Source: Rhodococcus rhodnii
Lineage (GTDB): Bacteria; Actinomycetota; Actinomycetes; Mycobacteriales; Pseudonocardiaceae
Assembly (NCBI GenBank): GCA_000720375.1
Contig: JOAA01000044.1
Location: 1-64,000, forward strand
DNA length: 64,000 nucleotides
Direction of reading: 5' to 3'
In this document: piece by piece, positions 42,418 through 51,430 of the stretch
How the letters are laid out: each line of letters starts with the position of its first letter
How positions within the stretch are numbered: position 1 is the stretch's first letter
Position numbers and translations under genes: made by a program
The notes under the pieces: model-generated
What the model was told of the DNA's origin: nothing
Databases searched by the model: none
What the model saw: the letters and a program-made list of their open reading frames with translations, nothing else

Positions 42418-43121
42418 AGGGCGTGATCATCACTGACGCGCCCCGAGCAGCCGCCGAAGACGTTGACGCCTTAGCCGCGTTCGGTGTGGCCACCGTCCAC
42501 GAAGCGTTGGGGCGTACCGGATACCTCGGCCCCGGCCTGCGCCCGATCCAAGACGGCACGGCGATCTGCGGAACGGCCGTGACGGTGCTCTGCTGGTCCG
42601 GCGACAACTTGATGATCCACGCGGCAGTGGAGCAGTGCCAACCAGGCGATGTCCTTGTGGTCACCACGACTTCGCCGTCACATGACGGCCTGTTCGGTGA
42701 GCTGTTCGCCACCGCGCTGCAGCGCCGCGGCGTACGAGGACTGGTCATCGACGCCGGCGTGCGCGATGTCGCCGCGTTGCGCGCCATGGGTTTTCCGGTG
42801 TGGTCGGCGGCGATCAGCGCGCAGGGCACGGTCAAGGCCACGGCCGGCACGGTGAACCTGCCCGTGGTGATCGGTGGGCAGACCGTCCACCCGGGTGATG
42901 TAGTGCTGGCCGACGACGACGGAGTGATGTGCGTGCCGCGCCAAGCGACACCCGAGGCCGTCCGGGCCGCACAAGCACGCACAGACAAGGAATCTGCTGC
43001 CCGCCAAGCGTTTACTGACGGCGAGTCGAGCCTGGACCGGTACGGGCTGCGCAAGACTCTCACGAACCTCGGTGTCGAGTACCTCACCGCTGAGGAGTAC
43101 GACCGGCGGAGGCTGCAGTGA
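42414..43121 (+). CDS. RraA-like 4-carboxy-4-hydroxy-2-oxoadipate aldolase (GalC/LigK-like)
   Basis: A 235-residue RraA-fold protein. FGVATVHEALGRTGYLGPGL, LVVTTTSPSHDGLFGELFA and RGLVIDAGVRDVAALRAMG are typical of HMG/CHA aldolases, with the metal- and pyruvate-binding Asp and Arg in DAGVRD. It would split 4-carboxy-4-hydroxy-2-oxoadipate into pyruvate and oxaloacetate. ATG overlaps the GalB-like stop; the GTG of the next gene overlaps its own stop, so three enzymes are translationally coupled. Confidence 0.83.
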   Translation: MKGVIITDAPRAAAEDVDALAAFGVATVHEALGRTGYLGPGLRPIQDGTAICGTAVTVLCWSGDNLMIHAAVEQCQPGDVLVVTTTSPSHDGLFGELFATALQRRGVRGLVIDAGVRDVAALRAMGFPVWSAAISAQGTVKATAGTVNLPVVIGGQTVHPGDVVLADDDGVMCVPRQATPEAVRAAQARTDKESAARQAFTDGESSLDRYGLRKTLTNLGVEYLTAEEYDRRRLQ

Positions 43122-44185
43122 CCGGCACGGGCGTGCGCTGCATGCTGATGCGCGGCGGAACTTCCAAGGGCGCCTTCTTCCTCGCCGATGAGCTGCCCAC
43201 CGACCCCACCTCCCGTGACGACCTGCTGTTGCGGATCATGGGCACGCCGGACCCGCGCCAGATCGACGGGCTGGGTGGCGCCCATTCGGTCACCAGCAAG
43301 GTCGCGATCGTGTCGCCCGCCACCAGACCCGACTGGGACGTGGACTACCTGTTCCTGCAGCTAGGGGTTGGCGAACCGACCGTGTCGGATCGTCAGACCT
43401 GCGGCAACCTGCTCGCCGGAGTCGGGCAGTTCGCCGTCGAACGAGGCCTGGTACCCGCAGGAGCGGAGCGCACCACGGTCCGCGTGCGGCTGGTCAACAC
43501 CGGCTCCATCGCTCTGTCTACTTTCGATACTCCTGATAGGACAGTGGACTACACCGGCACGACGGCCATCTCCGGTGTGCCAGGCACGGCGGCCGCGGTC
43601 GAGCTGGACTTCACCGACACCGAGGGGTCGGTGTGCGGCAGCCTGCTGCCCACCGGCCGTGTCCGTGACGAGATCGACGGCGTCGCGGTCACCTGCGTCG
43701 ACAATGGCATGCCGGTCGTCGTCGTACGCGCCATCGACGTCGGTGTCACCGGCTACGAGACCGGCGACGAACTGGCCGCCAACACCGCACTCACCGAGCA
43801 GATCCAGTCGCTGCACACCAAAGCAGGTCAGCTGATGGGCCTCGGTGACGTCAGTGCCGCGCCCGTTCCCAAGACCACCCTCGTCGCCCCGCCTCGTGCC
43901 GGCGGCGCGATCTGCACCAGGACGTTCATCCCGCTGCGACCGCACCCATCAATCGGGGTGCTGGGCGGGGTGAGCGTGGTGACGGCGTTGCTACTCGACG
44001 GCGCGGTGGGCCATGACCTCCTCGTCACGTCATCTGCCAGCGGCCCCTTCGAAATCGAGCACGCGGGCGGCAAGCTCGCTGTCGGGGTCGAACTCGACGA
44101 ATCCACGCCGCCCCGGGTACGCCGGTCGACCGTGATCCGCACCGCCCGGAAGTTGTTCGACGGCACCGTCTTCCCCCGCCAGTGA
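43118..44185 (+). CDS. PrpF-family 4-oxalomesaconate tautomerase (GalD-like)
   Basis: A 355-residue PrpF protein: MLMRGGTSKGAFFLADELP at the N-terminus, GLGGAHSVTSKVAIV, and DRQTCGNLLAGVGQFAVERG with the catalytic Cys, followed by HPSIGVLGGVSV in the second half. GalD isomerises keto and enol forms of 4-oxalomesaconate; the alternative PrpF role is aconitate isomerisation. The neighbouring GalB- and GalC-like genes favour the former. The GTG start overlaps the preceding stop. Confidence 0.82.
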   Translation: MTGTGVRCMLMRGGTSKGAFFLADELPTDPTSRDDLLLRIMGTPDPRQIDGLGGAHSVTSKVAIVSPATRPDWDVDYLFLQLGVGEPTVSDRQTCGNLLAGVGQFAVERGLVPAGAERTTVRVRLVNTGSIALSTFDTPDRTVDYTGTTAISGVPGTAAAVELDFTDTEGSVCGSLLPTGRVRDEIDGVAVTCVDNGMPVVVVRAIDVGVTGYETGDELAANTALTEQIQSLHTKAGQLMGLGDVSAAPVPKTTLVAPPRAGGAICTRTFIPLRPHPSIGVLGGVSVVTALLLDGAVGHDLLVTSSASGPFEIEHAGGKLAVGVELDESTPPRVRRSTVIRTARKLFDGTVFPRQ

Positions 44186-44196
44186 AGGAGGCATTG

Positions 44197-45144
44197 ATGC
44201 TCCGTCATGAGATCGCGCACCTGGGTCACGTCGAACTGCTCACCCCGCAACCGGAGCAGAGCCTGGACTTCTTCGTCCGCGTGCTGGGCATGACCGAGAA
44301 CGGCTCCGACGGCGACTCGGTCTACCTGCGGACCTGGGACGACTACGAGCACCACAGCCTCAAGCTCACCGCCTCGATCACCTCCGGTGTGGGGCGCACG
44401 GCACTGCGCGCCGCCAGCGAGGAAGCCTTGACCAGGCGGGTCAAGGCGATCGAGGAGCGCGGGCTGGGCGTCGGCTGGACCGACGGAGACACCGGCATCG
44501 GTCCGACCTACCTGTTCCGTGATCCCGATGGCCATGAGATGGAGATCTACTGGGAGACCGAGTGGTACGAGCCGCCTGAGCACCTGCGGCCCTCGCTGAA
44601 GAACCAGGCCCAGGCATATCCCGCTCGCGGTGTCTGCGTGCGCCGCCTTGACCACGTCAACTACCTGGCCAAGGACGCGGCGACCAACGGGAGCTTCATC
44701 TGCGACGGCCTCGGCGGCCGGGTGACCGAACAGATCATGCTCGACAACGGCGTCGTCTCCGCCCAGTGGACGAACTTCGCACAGAAGTCCTACGACCTCG
44801 TCTACACCAACGACTGGACCGGCACCAACGGGCGCCTGCACCACATCGCCTTCGCCACCGACACCCGCGAGGACATCCTGCGCGCCGCCGACATCGCCCT
44901 CGATCACGGCGTGTTCATCGAGACCGGACCACACAAACACGCGATCCAGCAGACCTTCTTCCTCTACGTGTACGAGCCCGGCGGCAACCGCGTCGAGCTG
45001 TGCAACCCCACCGCCCGGCTGATCTTCGCGCCGGACTGGGAAACCATCACCTGGACCGAAGCCGAACGAGCCAAAGGCCAAGCGTGGGGCCTGAAGACGA
45101 TCGAATCGTTCCACACCCACGGCACGCCGCCAGTCAAGGACTGA
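44197..45144 (+). CDS. Extradiol (catechol 2,3-dioxygenase-type) ring-cleaving dioxygenase
   Basis: A 315-residue two-module VOC dioxygenase. The first module is IAHLGHVELLTPQPEQSLDF; the second, catalytic one has LDHVNYLAKDA (His ligand), GRLHHIAFATDTRED (second His) and YEPGGNRVELCNP (Glu ligand), plus the conserved Tyr in LYVYEPGG. It cleaves a catechol next to one hydroxyl, using Fe(II). GGAGG five bases before ATG 44197 fixes the start; a GTG at 44182 overlaps the PrpF stop. Its product would feed the GalDBC enzymes after further oxidation. The true substrate is not known. Confidence 0.85.
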   Translation: MLRHEIAHLGHVELLTPQPEQSLDFFVRVLGMTENGSDGDSVYLRTWDDYEHHSLKLTASITSGVGRTALRAASEEALTRRVKAIEERGLGVGWTDGDTGIGPTYLFRDPDGHEMEIYWETEWYEPPEHLRPSLKNQAQAYPARGVCVRRLDHVNYLAKDAATNGSFICDGLGGRVTEQIMLDNGVVSAQWTNFAQKSYDLVYTNDWTGTNGRLHHIAFATDTREDILRAADIALDHGVFIETGPHKHAIQQTFFLYVYEPGGNRVELCNPTARLIFAPDWETITWTEAERAKGQAWGLKTIESFHTHGTPPVKD

Positions 45145-45205
45145 CCGGCCGCCGTCGGTCCCATTCCGCATTCCCATCGCCGCCCTTTCTCAGTGAGGAG
45201 AACCG

Positions 45206-46396
45206 ATGGCACCCCCTTCCGTACCGGGCACCGCGGAACTCGTAGCCCGCGCACGCGATCTCAAACCGTTGCTGAGCAAGAACGCGGCCGCCGGAGAGGC
45301 AGACCGTCGGGTGGTGGAGGAGAGCATCCAGGCGATGACCGAGGCGGGCCTGTTCAAGCTCGCCGTGCCCAAACGTTACCGCGGCTACGAAACCTCGATG
45401 CGCACCATGCTCGACGTGTCGGCCGCGGTGGCCGAGGCAGACGGCGGAACATCGTGGGTACTGACGCTGACGAACGTGTGCGCCTGGCTCACGGGGCTGT
45501 TCTCCGCCAAGGCGCAGGACCAGGTGTTCGGCGCCGACCCTGACGCGAAGGTGTCCGGCGTGCTCACCCCGACCTCGGAGGCGGTCCGGGTCGACGGTGG
45601 CTGGCGGGTGACCGGCAAGTGGTACTACAACTCCGGGTCCTGGCACGCCACCTGGGCCGTGCTGGGCGTTCCCCTCACCGACGAGCAGGGCCAGGTCGTC
45701 GACCAGGGCCTGGCCCTCATCCCGCGCGACGACACGACGTTGGAGGACACCTGGTTCGTGGCAGGGATGCGGTCCACCGGCAGCAACTGCATCGTCGCCG
45801 AGGACGTATTCGTGCCCGAGCACCGTGTCATGCGCGTCCCCGCTGCCATCGCGGGCGACTACCCGACCGAGCACTCCGGAACCGAACCCCTCTACCGGTC
45901 GGCGTTAGTGCCGATTCTCGCGCTCGTACTCGTCGGGCCACAGCTGGGTATGGGCCGGGCCGCGCTCGAACTGGTCACGAGCAAGGCAGCGAAAAAGCCC
46001 ATCTCGTACACGTTCTTCGCCGCGCAGCGGGACTCGACGGCGTTCCAGTTGCAGATCGCGGAGGCGGCCCGCCTCATCGACACCGCACACCTGCACGCCT
46101 ATCGGGCCGCGGACGACATCGACGACGCTGCCGCCTGCGGCGTGTACCCGGACTTTCTCGCGCGCGCCCGCGTACGTTCCGACACCGGTCACGTCGCCGA
46201 GTGCATCACGCGCGCCATCGACATCCTGCTGTCCGCGCACGGGGCTGGATCCTTCGCCGAGGTGAACGCACTCCAGCGCATCTGGCGTGACTCCGCCGTC
46301 GCGGCACGGCATGCCGTCGTCAGCCCTGTCGTCGGTTACGAGGTGTACGGAAAAGCGCTGCTCGGCGTCGAGGAAACCATCACCCCGCTCGTCTGA
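45206..46396 (+). CDS. Acyl-CoA-dehydrogenase-fold flavin-dependent aromatic hydroxylase
   Basis: A 396-residue protein of the two-component monooxygenase group (HsaA, HpaH C2, DszC-like): EEADRRVVEE-type helices at the start, SVAEADGGTSWVLTLTN-like substrate lid, VTGKWYYNSGSWHATWAVLG and FVAGMRSTGSNCIVAEDVFV. It lacks the acyl-CoA dehydrogenase catalytic base. It would hydroxylate a phenol to the catechol cleaved by the previous gene, using reduced flavin from a separate reductase, which is not adjacent. GAGGAG lies just before the ATG. Last gene of the operon. Confidence 0.8.
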   Translation: MAPPSVPGTAELVARARDLKPLLSKNAAAGEADRRVVEESIQAMTEAGLFKLAVPKRYRGYETSMRTMLDVSAAVAEADGGTSWVLTLTNVCAWLTGLFSAKAQDQVFGADPDAKVSGVLTPTSEAVRVDGGWRVTGKWYYNSGSWHATWAVLGVPLTDEQGQVVDQGLALIPRDDTTLEDTWFVAGMRSTGSNCIVAEDVFVPEHRVMRVPAAIAGDYPTEHSGTEPLYRSALVPILALVLVGPQLGMGRAALELVTSKAAKKPISYTFFAAQRDSTAFQLQIAEAARLIDTAHLHAYRAADDIDDAAACGVYPDFLARARVRSDTGHVAECITRAIDILLSAHGAGSFAEVNALQRIWRDSAVAARHAVVSPVVGYEVYGKALLGVEETITPLV

Positions 46397-46408
46397 GGGA
46401 GCACTCCG

Positions 46409-46426
46409 TTCTTAGTCGTTTCTTAA
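46409..46426 (+). promoter_or_regulatory. TTCTTAA direct repeats before the MprA-like gene
   Basis: TTCTTAG (46409-46415) and TTCTTAA (46420-46426) are 11 bp apart, one helical turn, 58 bases before the response-regulator start. OmpR-type regulators bind such phased direct repeats. A second pair is at 48653, so this is probably the regulator's own site. Confidence 0.5.
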
Positions 46427-46483
46427 CGCCCAACCAGGCCGCTCCGCCCCGGACATCGGACAATCGGCATCGGAGGTGGTGGG

Positions 46484-47176
46484 GTGCTGATCCTGATCGC
46501 GGACGACGAGGACGCAGTGTGTGACTCGTTGTCGCGCACGCTCCGGTTCGAGGGCTACACCGTGGAGATCGCCAAGGACGGGCAGCAGGCGCTCGAGGTC
46601 ATCCGGGAGAGCCGTCCGGACGGTGTCATCCTCGACGTCACGATGCCAGTGCTTGACGGCCTGGAAGCCTGCCGCCGGCTGCGAGCGGAAGGAAACCTCG
46701 TGCCGGTGCTGATGCTCACCGCCCGGGGTGACGTCACCGCGCGGGTCGCAGGCCTGGATGCCGGCGCGGACGACTATCTCGCCAAACCGTTCTCTCTCCA
46801 GGAGCTGCTCGCACGGGTGCGGGCGCTGCTGCGGCGCGCGAGGTACGAACCGACCACGCCGGAGTCTACTGTGGACCTTCGGTTCGACGATCTCACGCTG
46901 AACCCGGACACCCGGGAAGTGGTGCGCGCGGGCACGCAGATCCGGCTGACCAGAACCGAGTTCGCCATCCTGGAGCTGTTCCTCCGCCACCCACGGCAGG
47001 TGCTCACCAGGTCCGTGCTCTTCGAACAGGTCTGGGGCTTCGACTTCGGCAGCAGTTCCAACAGCCTTGACGTCTATCTCGGCTACCTGCGCAAGAAGCT
47101 GGAAGCCGACGGCGGCCGCAGACTCCTGCACACGGTTCGCGGCGTCGGCTACGTCCTGCGGGAGGACTCACTGTGA
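46484..47176 (+). CDS. OmpR-family response regulator (MprA-like)
   Basis: A 230-residue response regulator. The receiver (1-115) has Asp7-Asp8-Glu9 acidic pocket (IADDEDA), the phosphorylation site Asp51 (VILDVTMP) and the Lys of LAKPF. The C-terminal winged helix (about 130-228) has [20 protein letters not shown] and the final VRGVGYVLR. It pairs with the next-gene kinase. GTG start. The phased TTCTTAA repeats upstream suggest autoregulation. Confidence 0.88.
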   Translation: MLILIADDEDAVCDSLSRTLRFEGYTVEIAKDGQQALEVIRESRPDGVILDVTMPVLDGLEACRRLRAEGNLVPVLMLTARGDVTARVAGLDAGADDYLAKPFSLQELLARVRALLRRARYEPTTPESTVDLRFDDLTLNPDTREVVRAGTQIRLTRTEFAILELFLRHPRQVLTRSVLFEQVWGFDFGSSSNSLDVYLGYLRKKLEADGGRRLLHTVRGVGYVLREDSL

Positions 47177-48645
47177 GGCTGGGCAGCCGCTTCCTCGCGT
47201 TGGGGCGGCGAAAGCTCAGCCTGCGTGCGCGGGTCGCGGTGCTCACCGCGGCCGGGGTCGCGCTCGCGGTTGTCGTCGTGTCCATCGCGGGCTGGTGGCT
47301 GATGCACGTTCGGCTGTACGAGAACCTGGCTGTCCAGCTGCGCACCGACACCGATACGGCGGCGCGGGCGGCCACGCCCGAGGATGCGCTGAGCGCCATG
47401 CACGCCGTCAACGAACTGCCGAGCGACTGGCGGGAGGTGGCGGACCTGTCGCCGGAAGCCGCGCGGTTGCTCGAAGTGGCCGGCCCGCCGCCACTCGTCG
47501 TCGTCCGGTTTCTCGACACCGACGGGATCCCGGTGTCGAGCAGTGCGGGGTCGACATGGCTGGGGCCGGTGACCGCCCAGGCCGCCCACATCGCGGCGAG
47601 CGGGCGCGGCGACGACTTCGCCGACGCCGGGCAGGACAAGACGTTCTACCGCGTGAGCACGGTCCCCAGGGAAGGTGGCGCGGTCCAGGTCGCGCGGCGC
47701 GTCACCGGCATCGAGGGGACCCTCGACGATCTCCGGGTCCTGCTCACCTTCATCGGGCTCGCCGGTGCCGCCCTCGCGGGCGTGGTGGGCTGGGGTGTCG
47801 CACGGGCGGGCCTGCGGCCGGTCCACCGGCTCACGGGTGCCGTGGAGGAGGTGGCCAGGACCCAGGACCTGGACAGCTCGATCCCAGTGGACGGACGGGA
47901 CGAGATCGCCCGGCTCGCCACGGCGTTCAACCGCATGCTGACCGCTCTCGGCGCGTCGAAGGCCGCTCAGCAGCAGCTCGTCCAGGACGCGGGCCACGAG
48001 CTGCGGACACCGTTGACCAGCTTGCGTAACAACGTCGAGCTGCTCACCTACGCCGAGGAACAACTCGCCTCCGGCAAGGTGCTCTCGCCGGACGATCGTG
48101 CCCGGCTGCTGCGGGATCTCGGGGTGCAAGCCGAGGAGCTGACCACTCTCACGACCGAACTGGTGGAACTGGCAGCGGACAACACTGACCCGGAGCCGTT
48201 CGAGCCCCTGGACATGGCCGACGTAGTCGACGGCGCAGTCATCCGCGCCCGCGCCCGATGGCCGCAGATCGTCTTCGCTGTCTCGACCGTGCCCGCGGCC
48301 ATGAACGGTCAGCCGGGCGGGTTGGCGCGCGTGGTATTGAACCTGCTGGACAACGCCGCGAAATGGAGCCCGATCGGCGGCACCGTCTACGTGCGACTGT
48401 CCATAGTAGACAACTGTGCGGAGCTGACAGTCACCGACGAAGGACCGGGTATCAGCGAGCAGGACCGGCCGAAGGTCTTCGAGCGCTTCTATCGTGCGAC
48501 CGCCGCCCGGTCCATGCCGGGGTCCGGCCTCGGACTGGCCATCGTGGCGCAGATCGTCGGGGCGCACCAAGGCACTGTGGTGGCCGGGCAGGCGCCGGGC
48601 CGCGGCGCACAGCTGCGTGTGCGGCTGCCGTTGACCGGTGACTGA
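47173..48645 (+). CDS. Membrane sensor histidine kinase (MprB-like)
   Basis: A 490-residue kinase: one helix at about 22-45 ([20 protein letters not shown]), an extracytoplasmic domain to about 190, a second helix ([20 protein letters not shown]), HAMP, then [13 protein letters not shown] with the phospho-acceptor His. The ATPase has [12 protein letters not shown] (N box), VTDEGPGI and GSGLGLAIV. The GTG overlaps the regulator's stop (GTGA). It probably senses envelope stress, by similarity to MprB; the true signal is unknown. Confidence 0.88.
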   Translation: MRLGSRFLALGRRKLSLRARVAVLTAAGVALAVVVVSIAGWWLMHVRLYENLAVQLRTDTDTAARAATPEDALSAMHAVNELPSDWREVADLSPEAARLLEVAGPPPLVVVRFLDTDGIPVSSSAGSTWLGPVTAQAAHIAASGRGDDFADAGQDKTFYRVSTVPREGGAVQVARRVTGIEGTLDDLRVLLTFIGLAGAALAGVVGWGVARAGLRPVHRLTGAVEEVARTQDLDSSIPVDGRDEIARLATAFNRMLTALGASKAAQQQLVQDAGHELRTPLTSLRNNVELLTYAEEQLASGKVLSPDDRARLLRDLGVQAEELTTLTTELVELAADNTDPEPFEPLDMADVVDGAVIRARARWPQIVFAVSTVPAAMNGQPGGLARVVLNLLDNAAKWSPIGGTVYVRLSIVDNCAELTVTDEGPGISEQDRPKVFERFYRATAARSMPGSGLGLAIVAQIVGAHQGTVVAGQAPGRGAQLRVRLPLTGD

Positions 48646-48652
48646 GACTTCT

Positions 48653-48690
48653 TTCTTAATCGGCTTGGCGGCCACTCTTAATGTTCTTTC
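48653..48690 (+). promoter_or_regulatory. Phased TTCTTAA-type repeats before the DUF998 gene
   Basis: TTCTTAA (48653-48659), CTCTTAA (48675-48681, 22 bp on, two helical turns) and TTCTTTC (48684-48690) lie between the kinase and DUF998 genes. They resemble the pair at 46409, so the MprA-like regulator probably controls the following membrane genes. Confidence 0.5.
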
Positions 48691-48714
48691 ATTCGCGGGC
48701 ACGACATTCGAATC

Positions 48715-49398
48715 GTGTACTCCGTCGAATTGATCCGTCCCGCGCCCGCGCGGCACGGCAACGCGGGCGCGTGGGCCATCGCCGCGATCGCGTGCTTCGG
48801 CACGTCCGTGTTCGCTGCGCTCGCCCTGCATCTCGTGCAGGGCGCCGAGGTTGATCCCGTGCGACAGGTGATCAGTGACTACGCCTTGTCCGGCGGAGCT
48901 GTCAGCTTCGCCTTCTGTGTGCTGGCAATGGCGGCGGGCACCGGATGCCTGCTGGTCGGCATGGCTCGGGCCGGGTTGCCCCTGACCCGGCCGATTGTGG
49001 CGCTGGTGTGCTGCTGGTGTGCCGGACTGACGCTGTGCGCGTTCTTCCCCACCACCCCCACGGGCGCGCCCCTGACCTTCTCCGCTGAGGTTCACCGCTA
49101 CGCGGGCCTGATGTTGTTCATCAGCCTGCCTGCCGCGGCCGGGCTCTTCGCCCGCCGCGCCGCGAACCACCCGTCGCTGCGCAGCATCGCCGACCGGATG
49201 CGGCGGCAAACACGCTGGGCATGGGTCTCCCTCGCGGCATTCCTGGTGAGCCAGCTGCCGGTGCTCCTCACCTCGTCCCCGTCGATCGACGGCCCTCTCG
49301 TCCAAGGCCTCACCGAACGCGTGGCGTTCGTCATCTACCTCGTCCTGCTCGGTGAGTTGGCCCTCGCCGTACTGCGATCCCGGAGGAAATCATGCTGA
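48715..49398 (+). CDS. DUF998 membrane protein
   Basis: A 227-residue membrane protein with about six hydrophobic segments. DPVRQVISDYALSGGAVSFA and CAFFPTTPTGAPLTFSAEVH (with Asp and His in the loops) are typical of DUF998. Function is unknown; frog-frizzled-type sensory roles proposed for eukaryotic relatives cannot be transferred. GTG start. It overlaps the next gene by seven bases and so is co-transcribed with the DMT-GT4 fusion, probably under the upstream two-component system. Confidence 0.72.
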   Translation: MYSVELIRPAPARHGNAGAWAIAAIACFGTSVFAALALHLVQGAEVDPVRQVISDYALSGGAVSFAFCVLAMAAGTGCLLVGMARAGLPLTRPIVALVCCWCAGLTLCAFFPTTPTGAPLTFSAEVHRYAGLMLFISLPAAAGLFARRAANHPSLRSIADRMRRQTRWAWVSLAAFLVSQLPVLLTSSPSIDGPLVQGLTERVAFVIYLVLLGELALAVLRSRRKSC

Positions 49399-51407
49399 CG
49401 CTGGCCATCATCCTCGCTGCCGTCGCCGCATGCTGTTTCGCAGGCACCGTCCATTTGCAACACAGCGCCGTCCACCAGGCGTCAACCGGTCCGGTGCTGC
49501 GGCTGCAGTCGGTCCGGACGATCCTGCGCTCGCCCGGCTGGTACACCGGGCTCGCGCTTGCCGGTCTCGGCGGCGTGTTGCACGTCCTGGCCCTCACCAT
49601 GGCGCCCATTGCGGTGGTGCAGCCGATCGGTGTGCTCACCCTCGTGCTCACCGTGCTGTTTGCCAGAATCAAGCTCACTCGGTCGGTGATCACCGCCGTG
49701 GTGATGAGCGTGGCCGGCCTGGTCGGTTTTGTCGCGCTGTCCACCGTGGCCACGAACACCGTCCTGCCGGCGCCGGACCTCGCGTCAGCGCAGTGGGCCG
49801 TGCTCGGCGCGGCAGGGCTGGCCGTGGCGGCCCGGTTCAGGGCCCGGTGTCTGCTCCTCGCGCTCGCGGCGGCCGTGTTGTTCGGGTTCACCTCGGCGCT
49901 CGTACGGGCAGCAGCCGTGGCACCGCTCACCGGTGAACTGGCCGTCCTGGTGATCGCCGAGGCGGTGGCGGCGGTCCTCGCCGGGGTGTGGCTGCTGCAC
50001 CAGGCCTACGCCGGCGGACCCGCCGCGATCGTGGCTGGCGCGACCACGATCGTCGACCCGCTCGTCGCGGTCCTCATCGGCGTCTTCGCATACGGCGAAA
50101 TGGCACCCGGCCAGCTCGCCGGAATGGCCGTGCCCGGGGTCGTCGCCGTGGCCGGGCTCGTGATCCTCGCCCGCACGGTGCCGTCGCCTGCTGCAGCTGC
50201 CCTGTCCGCTCGCCGGAAGCGACGGGAGGGCCCACTGCGCATCGCACTGACCGCGGACACCTACCCGCCCGACGTGAACGGTGCGGCGAACTTCGCGCAC
50301 CGGCTGGCATCCGGGCTGGCCGCCCGTGGGCACGACGTTCACGTCATCTGCCCATCGACCAGCAACGAGACATTCACGGAGACGACTGCTGGTGTGACAG
50401 TCCACCGGATAGGCGCGATGCGGACGCCGTTCCACCCGACGTTCCGGTTCTGTCCGCCGTGGCGCGCGGCAAGGGCCGTACCGGCGTTGCTGGCCGAGAT
50501 CGAACCCGACGTCGTGCACACCCAGGCCCACTTCCTCATCGGCCGTAACGCTGTCCGTGCCGCCACGGCTACGGGCATCCCGGTGGTGGCCACCAACCAC
50601 TTCATGCCGGAGAACCTGCTGGGTTACGGTCCACTGCCCCGCTGGACCCATCGTCCCCTCGCCCGGCTGGCGTGGCGCGACCTCGTCCGGGTCTTCGGCC
50701 GCGCGACGGTCTGCACGACACCGACTCCCCGTGCGGCCCAGCTGCTCGAAGAAAACGGCCTGAACAACCCCGTGATGGCGATCTCCTGCGGGATCGACCG
50801 CGCACACTACGCAGGCCCACGGACGCAGCCCACCGGTGCGCCGACCGTCCTGTTCGTGGGCAGGCTGGACGCGGAGAAGAACGTCCACGAACTACTCGAG
50901 GCCGCCGCCCTCTTGCCGGACACACACGTCGAACTCGTCGGTGACGGAAGCGAACGCCACCGGCTGGAGGCTCTGGCCGCACAACTGGGTATCGCGGAGC
51001 GAGTGACCTTCCGCGGGTTCGTCCCTGACGAGGAGCTGGTGCGGGCGTACCAGCGGTGCGACGTGTTCTGCATGCCGGGAACCGCCGAGTTGCAAAGCCT
51101 CGCGACCATGGAGGCGATGGCGGCGGGCAAACCTGTCGTGGCCGCGGACGCGATGGCGCTGCCCCACCTCGTGCGCCCCGGGCACAACGGCTGGCTCTAC
51201 CCACCTGGCGACGTGGCCGAACTGGCCAGACGGATCGCCGCCATCCTGGCTGACGAGCAAACCACTGCCGCAATGGGAAAGGCGAGCCTCGAACTGATCG
51301 CGGCCCACGACCTCGGGTCCACAGTGGACCAGTTCGAATGGGTCTACCTCGACATCGCCGCACACGCGGCCGATCGTCGCGCTCCAGCGATGAGTTACGA
51401 CCGATAG
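49392..51407 (+). CDS. DMT-transporter domain fused to GT4 glycosyltransferase
   Basis: A 671-residue fusion. Residues 1-262 form about nine or ten helices resembling the EamA/DMT superfamily, with duplicated features such as MAPIAVVQPIGVLTLVLTVL and TTIVDPLVAVLIGVFAYGE. After a basic linker (ARRKRREG), residues 281-665 form a GT4 glycosyltransferase: ALTADTYPPDVNGAAN, VLFVGRLDAEKNVHELLEA and the ExxxxxxxE-like region ELQSLATMEAMAAGKPVV. It may glycosylate a lipid while moving it or its donor across the membrane. No other start or frame break separates the two halves. Confidence 0.82.
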   Translation: MLTLAIILAAVAACCFAGTVHLQHSAVHQASTGPVLRLQSVRTILRSPGWYTGLALAGLGGVLHVLALTMAPIAVVQPIGVLTLVLTVLFARIKLTRSVITAVVMSVAGLVGFVALSTVATNTVLPAPDLASAQWAVLGAAGLAVAARFRARCLLLALAAAVLFGFTSALVRAAAVAPLTGELAVLVIAEAVAAVLAGVWLLHQAYAGGPAAIVAGATTIVDPLVAVLIGVFAYGEMAPGQLAGMAVPGVVAVAGLVILARTVPSPAAAALSARRKRREGPLRIALTADTYPPDVNGAANFAHRLASGLAARGHDVHVICPSTSNETFTETTAGVTVHRIGAMRTPFHPTFRFCPPWRAARAVPALLAEIEPDVVHTQAHFLIGRNAVRAATATGIPVVATNHFMPENLLGYGPLPRWTHRPLARLAWRDLVRVFGRATVCTTPTPRAAQLLEENGLNNPVMAISCGIDRAHYAGPRTQPTGAPTVLFVGRLDAEKNVHELLEAAALLPDTHVELVGDGSERHRLEALAAQLGIAERVTFRGFVPDEELVRAYQRCDVFCMPGTAELQSLATMEAMAAGKPVVAADAMALPHLVRPGHNGWLYPPGDVAELARRIAAILADEQTTAAMGKASLELIAAHDLGSTVDQFEWVYLDIAAHAADRRAPAMSYDR

Positions 51408-51430
51408 TCCCTTCACCGAACAGGAGTCTC

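Noticed and set aside
47149..49305. 718-codon minus-strand frame opposite the two-component genes
   Set aside because: It is antisense to a complete kinase and DUF998 gene; translation is Gly/Arg/His-rich without domains.
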